Counted from the first letter of the stretch, positions 34,186 to 43,594 are shown. The stretch: 64,000 bases of DNA from Phenylobacterium sp. LH3H17 (GCF_024298925.1 NZ_CP101283.1:3911001-3975000), one strand, 5' to 3'. Program-made: numbers and translations. Notes: a model not told the origin generated them from the sequence alone.

Positions 34186-35074
34186 GGCCTCCGCTCAGGT
34201 CCTCGAGCAGGGTCCTGGCCGCGCGGCTGAGGAAGCCGTTGCGGCGCACCACGGCCACCACCGGCTGTGCCGCGTCGAGGTCGCCGACCGCGATCACGCC
34301 AAGCTGTCCGGACGCCAGTTCCTCGTCGACATCGCTGCGGGGCATCAGGCCCAGACCGAAGCCGGCCGCGGCCAACCGCTTCTGGGCGGTCAGGCTGTCG
34401 ATGGCGGTCCAGGCGGTATCGCCCATGCCGCGGGTCAGGAAGAGCGCGAAGATATGGGTGGCGGCGATCTCCGGACGTCCGCCGGAGTCCGGGAAGGCCA
34501 GCCAGCGCTCGGCGCGCAGGTCCGCCAGGGTCGCCACCGATCGGCCCGCCAGGGGATGACCCGAGGCGCAGACCACCACCAGGGGCTCCATCGTCACCAG
34601 CCGCGCATCCAGATCCGGGGAAGGATCGTGATGGTAGCGCAGGCCCACATGCGCTTCCCCGCCCCGGACCAGGGCGCTGACTTCCGCGCTGGTGGCCGTC
34701 CGCAAGGTCAGGTCGACCCGGGGATGATCGCGCCGGAAGCGCGCCAGGGCCGAGGTCAGCCTGTCCCCGGCCAGGGTCCCCACCACCACCAGCGACACCG
34801 GGCCGGCGTCCTCGGTAGCCAGGGCCGAGACAGCGCCGCGCGCGTCCTCGATGGCGGCCAGGGCGCGTTCGGCATAGGGCAGCAGGACCTGTCCCGCCTG
34901 ACTGAGCGCCGCCCCGCCCGCCGCCCGGTCGAACAGCGACGCCCCCAGCTCCTGCTCCAGCAAGGCGATGCGCCGGCTGATCGCCGGCTGCGATCTCAGC
35001 AACCGCTCAGCAGCCTGAGAGAAGCCGCCGGCGCGATGGACCGCGACGAAGGTCCTTAGGCCGTCACCGTCCAT
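34166..35074 (-). CDS. LysR family transcriptional regulator
   Basis: 302 aa from ATG 35074, chosen because GGAG lies 6 nt upstream; ATG 35086 would add four residues. The N-terminal winged HTH reads LRTFVAVHRAGGFSQAAERL then SQPAISRRIALLEQELG. The C-terminal periplasmic-binding-like effector domain starts near residue 88. It is divergent from the ICL/PEPM-family gene with about 100 nt between starts, the classical layout for LysR control of the divergent gene. The intervening AT-rich stretch (35087-35130) would hold the operator. Effector unknown. Confidence 0.9.
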   Translation of the reverse strand: MDGDGLRTFVAVHRAGGFSQAAERLLRSQPAISRRIALLEQELGASLFDRAAGGAALSQAGQVLLPYAERALAAIEDARGAVSALATEDAGPVSLVVVGTLAGDRLTSALARFRRDHPRVDLTLRTATSAEVSALVRGGEAHVGLRYHHDPSPDLDARLVTMEPLVVVCASGHPLAGRSVATLADLRAERWLAFPDSGGRPEIAATHIFALFLTRGMGDTAWTAIDSLTAQKRLAAAGFGLGLMPRSDVDEELASGQLGVIAVGDLDAAQPVVAVVRRNGFLSRAARTLLEDLSGGPRGPAA

Positions 35075-35177
35075 GGCGATCTCCATGCAATTAACTGATC
35101 TATTACAGGCAAACTATGCATTCGACGGATCATAAGGTCCAGGCGACGATGGCCTCGAAGTCACTCGGAGCCCCGCC

Positions 35178-36026
35178 ATGACCGACCCGCGCCAACGCCA
35201 CGCCGCCGCCGCCTTCAAGGCCCTGCACGCCGTCCCCGGCGGTTTCGTCATGCCCAATGCCTGGGACGCCGGCAGCGCGATCATCCTCGCCCAGGCGGGT
35301 TTCAAGGCGATCGCCACCACCAGCGCCGGCGTGGCCTTCTCCCTGGGCAAGCCGGACTACGCCGTGCCGGACAGCCGGCGGGCGGTCGGCCGCGACGAGA
35401 TGTTCGACCGCATCCGGCAGATCACCGATCTCGTCGACGGGCCCGTGAACGGCGACCTGGAGGCCGGCTACGGCGATGCGCCGGAAACCGTCGCCGAGAC
35501 CCTCCGGCTGGCCATCGCCGCCGGCCTGGCCGGCGGCAATATCGAAGACGCCAAGCCGCAGTCGGCAGGGCTCTATGACGAGGATCTGGCCGTCGCGCGC
35601 ATCGCCGCGGCGCGCGAGGCGATCGGGGACAACCCCTTCGTGCTGACCGCCCGCACCGACGTGTTCCTGCTTCCGGACGTCGACCTGTCGGCCTGCATCC
35701 GGCGGGCGAACCGATACATCGAGGCCGGAGCCGACTGCGTGTTCACCCCCGGAGCCCGCGACCTGGACACCATCGCGACCCTGGCGCGCGAGGTCCATGG
35801 CCCGCTCAACATCGTCATGGGGCTGGGGGCGGGGCCGAGCGACGCCAACGCCATCCTGGCGGCCGGCGTGCGGCGGATCAGTCTCGGCGGGACCTTCGCC
35901 CGCGCGGCCCTGGGCTTCATCCGCCGCGGCGCCGAGGAACTGCGGGATCGCGGAACCATCGGCTTCGCCGTCGGCCAGATCCCGCAGGGCGAATTGAACG
36001 CCCTGTTCGGCGCGGCCCGGGCCTAG
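35178..36026 (+). CDS. Isocitrate lyase/PEP mutase superfamily protein
   Basis: 282 aa. ICL/PEPM fold with NAWDAGSAIIL, TTSAGVAFSLG, DLEAGYGDAPE (metal-binding), NIEDAKP and TARTDVFLL. It lacks the KKCGH motif of true isocitrate lyase and the long insert of methylisocitrate lyase, matching the small PEPM-like proteins often annotated as carboxyvinyl-carboxyphosphonate phosphorylmutase or oxaloacetate decarboxylase-like. It makes or breaks a C-C or C-P bond next to a carboxylate; substrate not assignable. Likely controlled by the divergent LysR. Confidence 0.85.
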   Translation: MTDPRQRHAAAAFKALHAVPGGFVMPNAWDAGSAIILAQAGFKAIATTSAGVAFSLGKPDYAVPDSRRAVGRDEMFDRIRQITDLVDGPVNGDLEAGYGDAPETVAETLRLAIAAGLAGGNIEDAKPQSAGLYDEDLAVARIAAAREAIGDNPFVLTARTDVFLLPDVDLSACIRRANRYIEAGADCVFTPGARDLDTIATLAREVHGPLNIVMGLGAGPSDANAILAAGVRRISLGGTFARAALGFIRRGAEELRDRGTIGFAVGQIPQGELNALFGAARA

Positions 36027-36970
36027 GGCTCGCCGGGCGTCTTCACCTCGAACCCCTTCGCCTGCAGCCGATCCAGCACCCCGCCCTGGCTGAGCAGGGG
36101 GCGCAGCTGCACCACGGCCACGGCATGGCCGGGCTTGGCCAGGGCCCGCTCGATGGCGGCCACCTGCTCGGCCTTGAAGCGGGCGTCGAGGTTGAGCGCG
36201 CCCGGCAGGCTGGACAGGCATCGCTCATAGCCGCGCTCCTGGTTGAGCGCCCCGCGGACGTCACCGTCGGCCCAGGCTTCCCCGGCCCGCCGCGCGCCGC
36301 CGGGGCCGGCCTCGATCTCGTCGAGCGCATCCTCCAGGCAGGCGCGCTGGGCCGCGGCTCCCATGCGCGTGGCCTGGCCCAGGACGGGGCCCAGGGACAG
36401 GGAGCGGCTCTCGGTCTTGATCTTGCGGGCCTTGGCCAACCGCGCCACGGTCTTGCCCGGATCGGCGGCGGTCAGCTTGGCGCTGTCGCGGTAGTCACCG
36501 ACCAGGATCAGCCCCACCAGCAGCTCGTTCTTGTAGGCGTATCGCTTCGCCGGCTGGCCTGCCGCCTCGCGGGCGGCGACGAAGCGACGGCGGACATCAC
36601 CCGACAGCCGCTCCTCCATCGGCTTGCCCTTCAACCGCACCCACTGGAGTGCGAGGCCCGGGACGCTGAGCAGGCTGACGGTGACGCTGTTGAACGGCAG
36701 GATGACGGTGTGGGCGCCGTTCAGCCGGCGCTCCAGAACCGCGTGGTCCCAGGCCTGGCCCTTGGGCAGGACGCCAGGGGCGCCCAGGACATAGACCGTG
36801 GTGTCGGCGTCGGAGACCCGCCACCAGGCCGGGCCCTTCTCGATGGCGGTGACCACCAGCTCCTCGAGCAGCACCGCGTCGGGGTCGAGCGGATCGGGCG
36901 CCTGGGCCGAGGCCGGGACCGCCAGGGCGAGGATCAAACAGCCGACGGCCGCGGCTTTGGCGAAACTCAT
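36023..36970 (-). CDS. TraB/GumN family protein
   Basis: 315 aa from ATG 36970, with a good ribosome site (AAGGAG). Signal peptide (SFAKAAAVGCLILALAVPASAQ), then a TraB/GumN-like domain: WWRVSDADTTVYVLGAPGVLPKG near the start, RRLNGAHTVILP, and C-terminal LAKPGHAVAVVQLRPLLSQGGVLDRLQAKGF. These proteins are secreted and resemble Tiki-type metalloproteases, but the classic GxxH motifs read GAP and QLRP here, so the metal ligands look lost. The stop overlaps the upstream PEPM gene end by 4 nt. It is divergent from mutL. Confidence 0.82.
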   Translation of the reverse strand: MSFAKAAAVGCLILALAVPASAQAPDPLDPDAVLLEELVVTAIEKGPAWWRVSDADTTVYVLGAPGVLPKGQAWDHAVLERRLNGAHTVILPFNSVTVSLLSVPGLALQWVRLKGKPMEERLSGDVRRRFVAAREAAGQPAKRYAYKNELLVGLILVGDYRDSAKLTAADPGKTVARLAKARKIKTESRSLSLGPVLGQATRMGAAAQRACLEDALDEIEAGPGGARRAGEAWADGDVRGALNQERGYERCLSSLPGALNLDARFKAEQVAAIERALAKPGHAVAVVQLRPLLSQGGVLDRLQAKGFEVKTPGEP

Positions 36971-37045
36971 GGTGCTCCTTCCGGACGCGCCCCCCGGAAT
37001 CGAACTATATAGAATGGATATCGAAATCGCGTTCAAAGCTTGACC

Positions 37046-38884
37046 ATGACGATCCGCCGCCTCCCGCCGGAAACCGTGAACCGCATCGCCGCCGGCGAGG
37101 TGGTGGAACGACCCGCGAGCGCGGTCAAGGAGCTGGTGGAGAACGCCCTGGACGCCGGCGCCCGGTCCGTCGAGGTCCAGGCCGACGGCGGCGGCCTGAC
37201 CCGCATCCTGGTGGCCGACGACGGCGCGGGGCTCTCGCCCGACGAGCTGCCCCTGGCGGTCGAGCGCCACGCCACCTCCAAGCTCAGCCCCGACGCGGCC
37301 GGCGACTACGACCTGCTGCGCATCGCAACCTTGGGTTTTCGTGGTGAAGCGCTACCCTCCATAGGTTCAGTGGCGCGGCTGTCGATTTCCTCGCGCGCCA
37401 GGGGCTCGGCCGACGCCTACGCCATACTGGTGGAGGGCGGCGCCATGGGCGCGGTGGCGCCCTCCGGCTTCCCCGGTCCGCACGGGGCGCGGGTCGAGGT
37501 GCGCGACCTGTTCTACGCCACCCCGGCCCGGCTGAAGTTCATGAAGTCCGAGCGCTCGGAAGCCATGGCCATCGCCGAGGAAATCAAGCGCCAGGCCATG
37601 GCCCATGAGGCGGTCAGCTTCGCCCTCGATATCGACGGCCGCCGGGTGCTGCGCCTGCCGGCCGAGAGCAAGGGTCCCGATGGGCGCCTCGCCCGGCTGT
37701 CGTCGATCATGGGCCGGGAGTTCTCCGAGAACGCCATCGCCATCGACCAGGAGCGCGACGGGGTGCGGCTGTCGGGCTTCGCGGGCCTGCCCACCTACAA
37801 CCGCGGCAACAGCGCCCATCAATATTTGTTCGTGAACGGACGACCGGTGCGCGACCGGCTGCTGCAGGGCGCCCTGCGCGGGGCCTATGCCGATTTCCTG
37901 GCCCGCGATCGCCACCCTCTGGTGGCGCTCTATCTGGAGCTCGACGGCTCGCTGGTGGACGTCAATGTCCATCCCGCCAAGGCCGAAGTTCGGTTCCGCG
38001 ACCCCTCCCTGGTGCGCGGCCTCATCGTCGGCGGCCTGCGTCACGCCCTGGCCGGCGCCGGGCACCGGGCCTCGACCACCGTCGCCAGCGAGACCCTCAG
38101 CCACATCCGTCCCGGCTGGTCGCCGCAGCCGCAGCCCTCGGCCCAGGGTTTCTCAGCCTGGCAGATGGGCGGCTGGAGCCAGGTCGCCCAGGCGATTCCC
38201 GGCCTCACCGAGGTTTCGGCCCGCGCCGAGCCGGAGGCCTGGAACGCCCCCTATGCCGGCCTGCAGGAAGCCCCCGCCCCCTCCGTGGTCTTCGACCCCG
38301 TCGACTTCCCATTGGGCGCGGCCCGGGCCCAGGTGCACGAGACCTATATCGTCGCCCAGACCCGCGACGGGGTGGTGATCGTCGACCAGCACGCCGCCCA
38401 CGAGCGGCTGGTCTATGAGCGGATGAAGGTGGAGATGGCCGACGGCGGCGTCGCCCGCCAGGTGCTGCTGCTGCCCGAGGTGGTCGAGCTCGATCCCGCC
38501 GAGGCCGATCGGGTGGTCGGCCGCGCCGAGGAACTCCAGGCCCTGGGCCTGATGGTCGAGGCCTTCGGTCCCGGCGCGGTGCTGGTGCGCGAGACCCCGG
38601 CCCTGCTGGGCGAGACCGACGTGGCCGGTCTGATCCGCGACATCGCCGACGACCTGGCCGAGAACGGCCAGGCGCTGGCCCTGCGCGAGCGGCTGGAGGA
38701 GGTGTGCTCCACCATGGCCTGCCACGGCTCGGTGCGGGCCGGCCGTCGGCTCACCGCGCCGGAAATGAACGCCCTGCTGCGCCAGATGGAGGCCACGCCC
38801 CATTCCGGCCAGTGCAACCACGGCCGCCCCACCTATGTGGAGCTCAAGCTGGCCGACATCGAGCGGCTGTTCGGGCGGCGTTAG
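37046..38884 (+). CDS. mutL: DNA mismatch repair protein MutL
   Basis: 612 aa from ATG 37046 ([19 protein letters not shown]); an in-frame TTG at 37040 is unlikely. GHKL ATPase motifs: [26 protein letters not shown] and [16 protein letters not shown]. The C-terminal dimerisation domain has [10 protein letters not shown] and ends [28 protein letters not shown]. The QHAAHE and GQCNHGRPT sequences correspond to the conserved C-terminal motifs of MutL proteins; the full DQHAx2Ex4E endonuclease motif looks incomplete. It works with MutS in mismatch repair. Confidence 0.96.
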   Translation: MTIRRLPPETVNRIAAGEVVERPASAVKELVENALDAGARSVEVQADGGGLTRILVADDGAGLSPDELPLAVERHATSKLSPDAAGDYDLLRIATLGFRGEALPSIGSVARLSISSRARGSADAYAILVEGGAMGAVAPSGFPGPHGARVEVRDLFYATPARLKFMKSERSEAMAIAEEIKRQAMAHEAVSFALDIDGRRVLRLPAESKGPDGRLARLSSIMGREFSENAIAIDQERDGVRLSGFAGLPTYNRGNSAHQYLFVNGRPVRDRLLQGALRGAYADFLARDRHPLVALYLELDGSLVDVNVHPAKAEVRFRDPSLVRGLIVGGLRHALAGAGHRASTTVASETLSHIRPGWSPQPQPSAQGFSAWQMGGWSQVAQAIPGLTEVSARAEPEAWNAPYAGLQEAPAPSVVFDPVDFPLGAARAQVHETYIVAQTRDGVVIVDQHAAHERLVYERMKVEMADGGVARQVLLLPEVVELDPAEADRVVGRAEELQALGLMVEAFGPGAVLVRETPALLGETDVAGLIRDIADDLAENGQALALRERLEEVCSTMACHGSVRAGRRLTAPEMNALLRQMEATPHSGQCNHGRPTYVELKLADIERLFGRR

Positions 38885-38891
38885 GTACATT

Positions 38892-38980
38892 CCGCTCATC
38901 CCGGCGAAGGCCGGGACCCAGATTCATCCGGAGCGCTTGGTGGGTTTCACCTGGGTCCCGGCCTTCGCCGGGATGAGCGG
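38892..38980. repeat. Perfect 30-bp inverted repeat
   Basis: The left arm (38892-38921, beginning CCGCTCATCCCGGCGAAGG) and the right arm (38951-38980) are perfect reverse complements over 30 bp around a 29-nt loop. Each arm also contains a small internal hairpin (CCGGC-GAA-GGCCGG). It occupies the gap between the convergent mutL and GDYXXLXY genes. The core ATCCCGGCGAAGGCCGGGA is a repeat familiar from Caulobacterales and Sphingomonadales intergenic regions. It may act as a bidirectional barrier. Confidence 0.85.
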
Positions 38981-38990
38981 TTGAGGCGGC

Positions 38991-39569
38991 TCACCACCAG
39001 GTCAGATCCGTGCGCTTGCCGTCGAGGATGACGCCCTTGAGGCGGGCGCGGCCGTCCTGGCCCACCGAGACCACCGCGAAGGCCGGGACCGGGCGGCCGC
39101 CACGCCGGGCGCGCAGGACCTTCTCCATGGCCTCGGCCTCGTCCTGGTCGGCGTGGAAGCGGTCCACGCCCACATCAAGGATGACCGCGTCGGCCTCAGC
39201 CCGTTCGATCATCACCCGCGAACAATAGACCCCGCCGCGGACAGCCACGTCGCCGCCAGCCGCGAGGGCGGCCTCCCGCGTATCGCCCGCGCCCATGAAC
39301 CGACCATCGGCGGCGCGCAGGGCGAGCCAACCGCCTTCCTGGATCGGCTGGGTGCGGCTCGGGCAGGCCTGGCCGGGCGCCAGGCGCTGGGTGAGCTGCA
39401 GGGCGACATAGTGGCCGGTGAGCAGGCTGCGCGGGTCGAAGGCCTCCATGGGCAAGGCCACCTCGCGGCCGGCGGCGCGGGCGCGGTCCTCGAAGACCAC
39501 CAGGACCACGAGCATGGCCGTCAGCAACAGGCCGGCGGCGAGGATGCGGACGGGAAGCGCCTTGATCAC
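38991..39569 (-). CDS. GDYXXLXY domain-containing membrane-anchored protein
   Basis: 192 aa. An N-terminal membrane helix (about residues 7-26) is followed by a periplasmic domain beginning ALPMEAFDPRSLLTGHYVALQL; GHYVALQL is the degenerate GDYxxLxY motif of the family. The gene is coupled to DUF2157 by a 4-nt ATGA overlap, the usual arrangement for these two families. Function unknown. The pair is likely a small membrane complex. Confidence 0.82.
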   Translation of the reverse strand: MIKALPVRILAAGLLLTAMLVVLVVFEDRARAAGREVALPMEAFDPRSLLTGHYVALQLTQRLAPGQACPSRTQPIQEGGWLALRAADGRFMGAGDTREAALAAGGDVAVRGGVYCSRVMIERAEADAVILDVGVDRFHADQDEAEAMEKVLRARRGGRPVPAFAVVSVGQDGRARLKGVILDGKRTDLTWW

Positions 39570-40621
39570 GTCTTGGCCCTCCCGCGGATCACGAAGCCGG
39601 CGACGAGGGCGATCAAGGCGCAGGCGCCGAACAGGCCGGCCGCCGTCATCAGGCCGAGACCGAGATCGAACAGGATGGTGCAGACCGCGGCGATCATCGC
39701 CACCACCCCGGCGGCGGTTACCATGGGCTGGCGGTCATGCATGCCCAGCGCGATGGCTCCGCCGGCCAGGACCAGCCAAGCCGCGCGGTGGGCGATGAGG
39801 GCCGCGCCCTTCAGGTCGTCGAAGCCCGCGACGGCGAACAGCAGCAGGGCGCCCCAGACGAACCAGAGCATGAAGATCACCGCGGTTCGTCGATCCGAGA
39901 CCTGCCGCGCGGCGCCCGCCAGGACCGCCAGGATCGCGCCGCCCGCCAGGAAGCCGGCCGCGCCCCACTCCCGTTCGTAGAGCGAGATCAAGGCGATCAG
40001 GCCGACGATCAGGGCCAGGCCCGCCGCGTGGGCCAGGGGCTTGGAATTCCAGAGCCAGGCCAGCCCCAGACCCACCGGGGCGGCGAAGATCAGCCAGCGG
40101 GTGTTTCCGCCGTCGAACCGCCCGGCGAACTCGCCGATCCCGATCAGCACCAGGGCGGCCACGCCCGCCCCGCTGGAGCGACCGGCGATGGCCATCAGGC
40201 CCGCGGCCAGGCCGGCGGCGCGCAAGGCTCGCTGCGGATCGCCGGCGATGTCGAAGATCTGGCCGGTCAGGCCGATGGCCGCGGCATAGACCAGGGCCGC
40301 CACCATCAGCAGGGTGTTGGTCAGGATCGGCCGCGCACCGCCCCGCGAGGTCCAGGCCGCGCCGCCCGTCACCCCCAGGAAGACCGCCAGGATCAGGCCG
40401 AACCGCGCCAACCTGGGGATGGCGTCCCAGTTGGCGGCCACGAAGGCGATGGCCGCGATCCCCAGCAGCAGGGCGCCGACCACGCCGAGCGCCACGGAGG
40501 CGTCCACCCGCCGGCCGTCGGCGACGCTGGCCAGGATCGCGGTGCGGTTGTCGGCCGGCACGAGGCCGTCCCCGATCCACCGATCCAGGTCGCGCTGCAG
40601 CCGAGCCTTGTAGCCCGCCAT
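39566..40621 (-). CDS. DUF2157 multi-pass membrane protein
   Basis: 351 aa from ATG 40621 with ribosome site GGGGAGA. A short cytoplasmic N-terminus (MAGYKARLQRDLDRWIGDGLV), then about ten membrane helices with AALVYAAAIGLTGQIFDIAG, the recognisable DUF2157 core. It ends in a basic tail. The stop overlaps the GDYXXLXY gene start by 4 nt. Members of this pair are widespread in proteobacteria without assigned function. Confidence 0.85.
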   Translation of the reverse strand: MAGYKARLQRDLDRWIGDGLVPADNRTAILASVADGRRVDASVALGVVGALLLGIAAIAFVAANWDAIPRLARFGLILAVFLGVTGGAAWTSRGGARPILTNTLLMVAALVYAAAIGLTGQIFDIAGDPQRALRAAGLAAGLMAIAGRSSGAGVAALVLIGIGEFAGRFDGGNTRWLIFAAPVGLGLAWLWNSKPLAHAAGLALIVGLIALISLYEREWGAAGFLAGGAILAVLAGAARQVSDRRTAVIFMLWFVWGALLLFAVAGFDDLKGAALIAHRAAWLVLAGGAIALGMHDRQPMVTAAGVVAMIAAVCTILFDLGLGLMTAAGLFGACALIALVAGFVIRGRAKT

Positions 40622-40677
40622 CGGTGTCTCCCCGTCGTCGGCCCGGACCCTCGCCCAGGCGGAGCTTGGGCGCAACC

Positions 40678-42288
40678 TCAGGCGGCGGCCTGGCGGCCCT
40701 CGGCGTCGAACAGGCCGTTGATGGCGGCCAGCAGGCGCTCGGCCTTGATCGGCTTCTCGACCACCCCGTCCATCCCCTGGGCGAGGTAGTTGGCCGCGTC
40801 CCAGGGATCGGCGTTGGCGGTGAGCGCCAGGATAGGCGTGTCGGCCGCCGCTCCGGCCATGCCGCGGATCTTCCGCGTCGCGCCCACGCCGTCGAGATTG
40901 GGCATCTTGATGTCCATGAGGATCAGGTCGAAGCGGCCGCCGGCGGCGGCGGCCACCGCCTGCTCCCCGTCCTCGACGCTCTCGCTGGTGCAGCCGAACA
41001 TGCCGCACAGGGTCTCGGCCACCAGCCGATTGGTGGCGTTGTCGTCGGCGATCAGCACGTGCAGGCCCCCGGCCGGACTCCCGGTCAGGTCCGGCTCGGC
41101 GGCGATGTCCTCCCCCGCCGGAGCCGGGACGTCGAACAGCGGAAACTCGAAGCGGAACGTGGCCCCCGGGCCGGGATTGGCGCGGGCCTCGATGCTGCCG
41201 CCCATCTGCTGGACCAACTGACGGCAGATGGAGAGGCCGAGTCCCGCCCCGCCCTCGCGCACCCCGGCCTCGGTCTGGCTGAAGGGCTGGAAGATGTTGG
41301 CCAGGCGATGCTCGGGCACGCCCACCCCGGTGTCGCGGACCAGGCCCTCCAAGTGGACATGGATGTCGTCGCGCCGGACCTTCAGCGTCACCTCGACCCC
41401 GCCCGAATAGGTGAACTTCAGCGCATTGCCGATCAGGTTGTTGAACACCTGCTTGATCCGCACCGCGTCGCCCAGCGCCCACTGATCAGGCGCGCCCTCA
41501 TAGGCGAAGGTGAGGCTGAGGCTTTTCTGCTCGGCCCGCGCGGCCCACAGGGCGGCCAGGTCGTCCAGCAGGGCCGGGGCGCAGAAACCGTCCTCCGCAA
41601 GCTCCAGCTGGCCGGCGTCGGCGCGGGTCAGGTCCAGGGCGTCGGTCAGCAGTCGCAGCAGGGTCTGGCCCGAGTCCTGGATGGTGGTGACGTAGGGTTT
41701 CAGCTCCGGGTTGGCGAGCTTGCGCTGCAGGATGTCGGCTATGGCCAGCACCCCGTTCAGCGGCGTGCGGATCTCGTGGCTCATCACCGCCAGGAACTGC
41801 GACTTGGCGGTGAGCGCCGTCTGGGCCTCCAGCTTGGCCTGGTTCAGGGTCTCGGCCAGGCGGGTCATCTCCTGGGCGTGGGCGCGGTTGGCCGCGCTGG
41901 TGGCCTGCAGCAAGGACAGGGTCGAGCCGACCCCGGCGTAGCGGCCGCCGTTCAGCACCACGAAGCCCTTCATCACCTCGTTGGAGCGGTCGGCCAGCAC
42001 CTCGCCGCAGAACTCGGCCACCAGGGTGTCGCCGTCGGCCACCAGCGGACTGGGGTTCATCAGCAGCGAGATCGGGCGCAGCGCGTAGAGCGCCCGGCCG
42101 TAGTGGGCGGCCATGGCCACGAAGAAGGCGTTGCGCTCCACCAGGCCGACCGGGCGGCCCTCCTCGTCCACCACGGCGATGGCAAGGGTCTCTGGTTCAG
42201 CCTGGAAGCGGTCATAGACATCCTGCCCCTGGGTTTGTGGCGAGATGGGCGCGATTGGCTGGATCAGGTCGAGGAGCGTGGCGGTCAT
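40678..42288 (-). CDS. Hybrid sensor histidine kinase with CBS-like N-terminal domain
   Basis: 536 aa from ATG 42288; a TTG at 42327 is an alternative and neither has a clear ribosome site. Residues ~20-130 look like the CBS-pair-type input module found in GGDEF/EAL proteins (LAIAVVDEEGRPVGLVERNAF, then GFVVLNGGRYAGVG). Then HisKA with His171 (SHEIRTPLNG), HATPase with NALKFTYSG, DTGVGV and GAGLGLS, and a C-terminal receiver with Asp415/416 and phospho-acceptor Asp459 (LILMDIKMPNLDG). No membrane segment, so a cytoplasmic sensor. No response regulator or Hpt gene is adjacent, so it is an orphan. Partner unknown. Confidence 0.88.
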   Translation of the reverse strand: MTATLLDLIQPIAPISPQTQGQDVYDRFQAEPETLAIAVVDEEGRPVGLVERNAFFVAMAAHYGRALYALRPISLLMNPSPLVADGDTLVAEFCGEVLADRSNEVMKGFVVLNGGRYAGVGSTLSLLQATSAANRAHAQEMTRLAETLNQAKLEAQTALTAKSQFLAVMSHEIRTPLNGVLAIADILQRKLANPELKPYVTTIQDSGQTLLRLLTDALDLTRADAGQLELAEDGFCAPALLDDLAALWAARAEQKSLSLTFAYEGAPDQWALGDAVRIKQVFNNLIGNALKFTYSGGVEVTLKVRRDDIHVHLEGLVRDTGVGVPEHRLANIFQPFSQTEAGVREGGAGLGLSICRQLVQQMGGSIEARANPGPGATFRFEFPLFDVPAPAGEDIAAEPDLTGSPAGGLHVLIADDNATNRLVAETLCGMFGCTSESVEDGEQAVAAAAGGRFDLILMDIKMPNLDGVGATRKIRGMAGAAADTPILALTANADPWDAANYLAQGMDGVVEKPIKAERLLAAINGLFDAEGRQAAA

Positions 42289-42673
42289 GGGGGGAGCTTT
42301 CCGCTGTTCCAGCGTGGATTTAGACAACCCAGACTAATGATGGGTGAATCTTACTTATAACGATGCGACTTAGACCTGACGTTGTCTGTTATAAAAACGT
42401 CATACAAGCGTCATGATTTCGCTTAGCTTGGACGCTCCGAAAGAAGAACAAGTAATCGATGAATTACCCACCTCGGACTGGACGATCTCGCCGAGCTTCG
42501 CCATGATCTCCGGGTCCACGCCCCGAGGGGAGTTCATGTCTGAGATTGCGTTCGAGGCCCGGGCCTAACCGCCGAACCGGCGTCCTCGTCTGAGATCGGC
42601 TGTCAGGTCCGCATCGTCCGCGCCCCTTCGTTGGAGCGGGCGCGTGGTTTCACGCCTGACCTCGGACAACCCA
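42289..42673. other. AT-richer intergenic stretch with competing short frames
   Basis: Noticeably lower GC between 42340 and 42470 (TTATAAC, TTATAAAAACG). GACGTT (42378-42383) and AACGTC (42396-42401) form an inverted repeat that could be an operator for the hybrid kinase gene or for the downstream toxin gene. From 42413 a 51-codon forward frame runs to 42568. An antisense frame of about 45 codons from 42537 overlaps it. Both share the same G/C-rich third positions, so codon use does not decide between them. Confidence 0.4.
42413..42568 (+). CDS. Possible 51-aa small protein upstream of yjhX
   Basis: ATG 42413 to TAA 42568; begins MISLSLDAPKEEQVIDELP and ends IAFEARA. Third positions are ~90 percent G/C in the second half, as expected of coding DNA here, but the first half is less biased and there is no ribosome site. 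Position just upstream of a toxin-family gene would suit an antitoxin, but no antitoxin motif is recognised. Low confidence; the antisense frame is an equal competitor. Confidence 0.25.
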   Translation: MISLSLDAPKEEQVIDELPTSDWTISPSFAMISGSTPRGEFMSEIAFEARA

Positions 42674-42949
42674 GTGAACATATCGAAAGCGCAGCAACGG
42701 ACGCTGCACGCCCTCGCCCAGGGCGGGACCATCATGCTCGAACGCGACGAACGAGGCCGCATCGTCGGCGCCTATTGCCAGACCCGCGACGGCTGGGCCC
42801 TGGCCGACTGCGATCTCCTGGTCTTCAAGGCCTTGAGGAAGAACGGCCTGATCGTCAGCCGGGGTGGCGGTCCCTATCGGATCAACCGCGAGGGGCTGGC
42901 CAATCTCAGGAGCCAGCTCGACAACCGCACCTCAAGCCGGCTGTGGTGA
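42674..42949 (+). CDS. yjhX: YjhX family toxin
   Basis: 91 aa using GTG 42674 ([17 protein letters not shown]). The frame is open to 42644, but the family begins at this point. The YjhX/DUF2084 family is recognised along its whole length: [57 protein letters not shown] and LRSQLDNR. Family length is ~85 aa. In E. coli YjhX is reported as a toxin inhibiting topoisomerase I, paired with YjhQ (a GNAT). No yjhQ-like gene is adjacent here. The end overlaps rsmD by 18 nt on the opposite strand. Confidence 0.85.
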   Translation: MNISKAQQRTLHALAQGGTIMLERDERGRIVGAYCQTRDGWALADCDLLVFKALRKNGLIVSRGGGPYRINREGLANLRSQLDNRTSSRLW

Positions 42950-43507
42950 GTACCTGAGGAAGTGGACGCGCGCGGCGCCGTAGTCGCGCGCGTCCAGCTT
43001 CTCGAAATTCTCGACCGCGAAGTCGGCCTCGTCCGAGCCGCGCTCGAAGACGATCAGGGCGCCCGGGGTCAGCCAGCCGCCGGCGGCGAGCTTGGCGAGG
43101 GCGATCTCCCCGAGGCCCTTGGCGTAAGGAGGATCGAGGAAGGCCACATCGAAGGCCGGACCGTCGCCGCCGGGCCTCTGGCCAAGGTCGGTGGCGTCGC
43201 GCCGATGGACCCGGGTGCGGCCGAACAGCGAGAACGCGTCGACATTCTCGCGGATCGCGCCGCGGGCGGACTCGTCGGTCTCCACGAACAGGCAGAAGGC
43301 CGCGCCGCGCGACAGGGCCTCGAAGCCCAGGGCCCCCGACCCGGCGAACAGGTCGATGACACGGACGTCGCGCAGGCCCGGCGACCAGGCGGCGTGCTCC
43401 AGGATGTTGAACACCGCCTGGCGGGCGCGGTCGGAGGTCGGCCGGGTGCGGTCGCCCAAGGGCGCGGCCAGGGCCTTGCCGCGAAATTCTCCCGAGACGA
43501 TGCGCAA
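42932..43507 (-). CDS. rsmD: 16S rRNA (guanine966-N2)-methyltransferase RsmD
   Basis: 191 aa using TTG 43507 (codes [11 protein letters not shown]), which has AAGGAG 6 nt upstream; longer frames are ignored. RsmD features: [28 protein letters not shown], the SAM motif [19 protein letters not shown], and the catalytic DPPY at 125-128. It methylates N2 of G966 in the 30S subunit. The standard length is ~190 aa. The unusual TTG start is well supported. Confidence 0.93.
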   Translation of the reverse strand: MRIVSGEFRGKALAAPLGDRTRPTSDRARQAVFNILEHAAWSPGLRDVRVIDLFAGSGALGFEALSRGAAFCLFVETDESARGAIRENVDAFSLFGRTRVHRRDATDLGQRPGGDGPAFDVAFLDPPYAKGLGEIALAKLAAGGWLTPGALIVFERGSDEADFAVENFEKLDARDYGAARVHFLRYSPQPA

Positions 43508-43594
43508 CAGAGGCTCCTTGCCGATTCGCCGCGACCTTGCCGCGCCGCCGTCCGCGATCCAAGCTCGCGCCCAACAATTCGATGGGAGGACGCG

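Noticed and set aside
42644..42673. Upstream extension of the YjhX frame to ATG 42644
   Set aside because: The protein family begins at NISKAQQ, matching GTG 42674; the extra ten residues are unrelated to the family.
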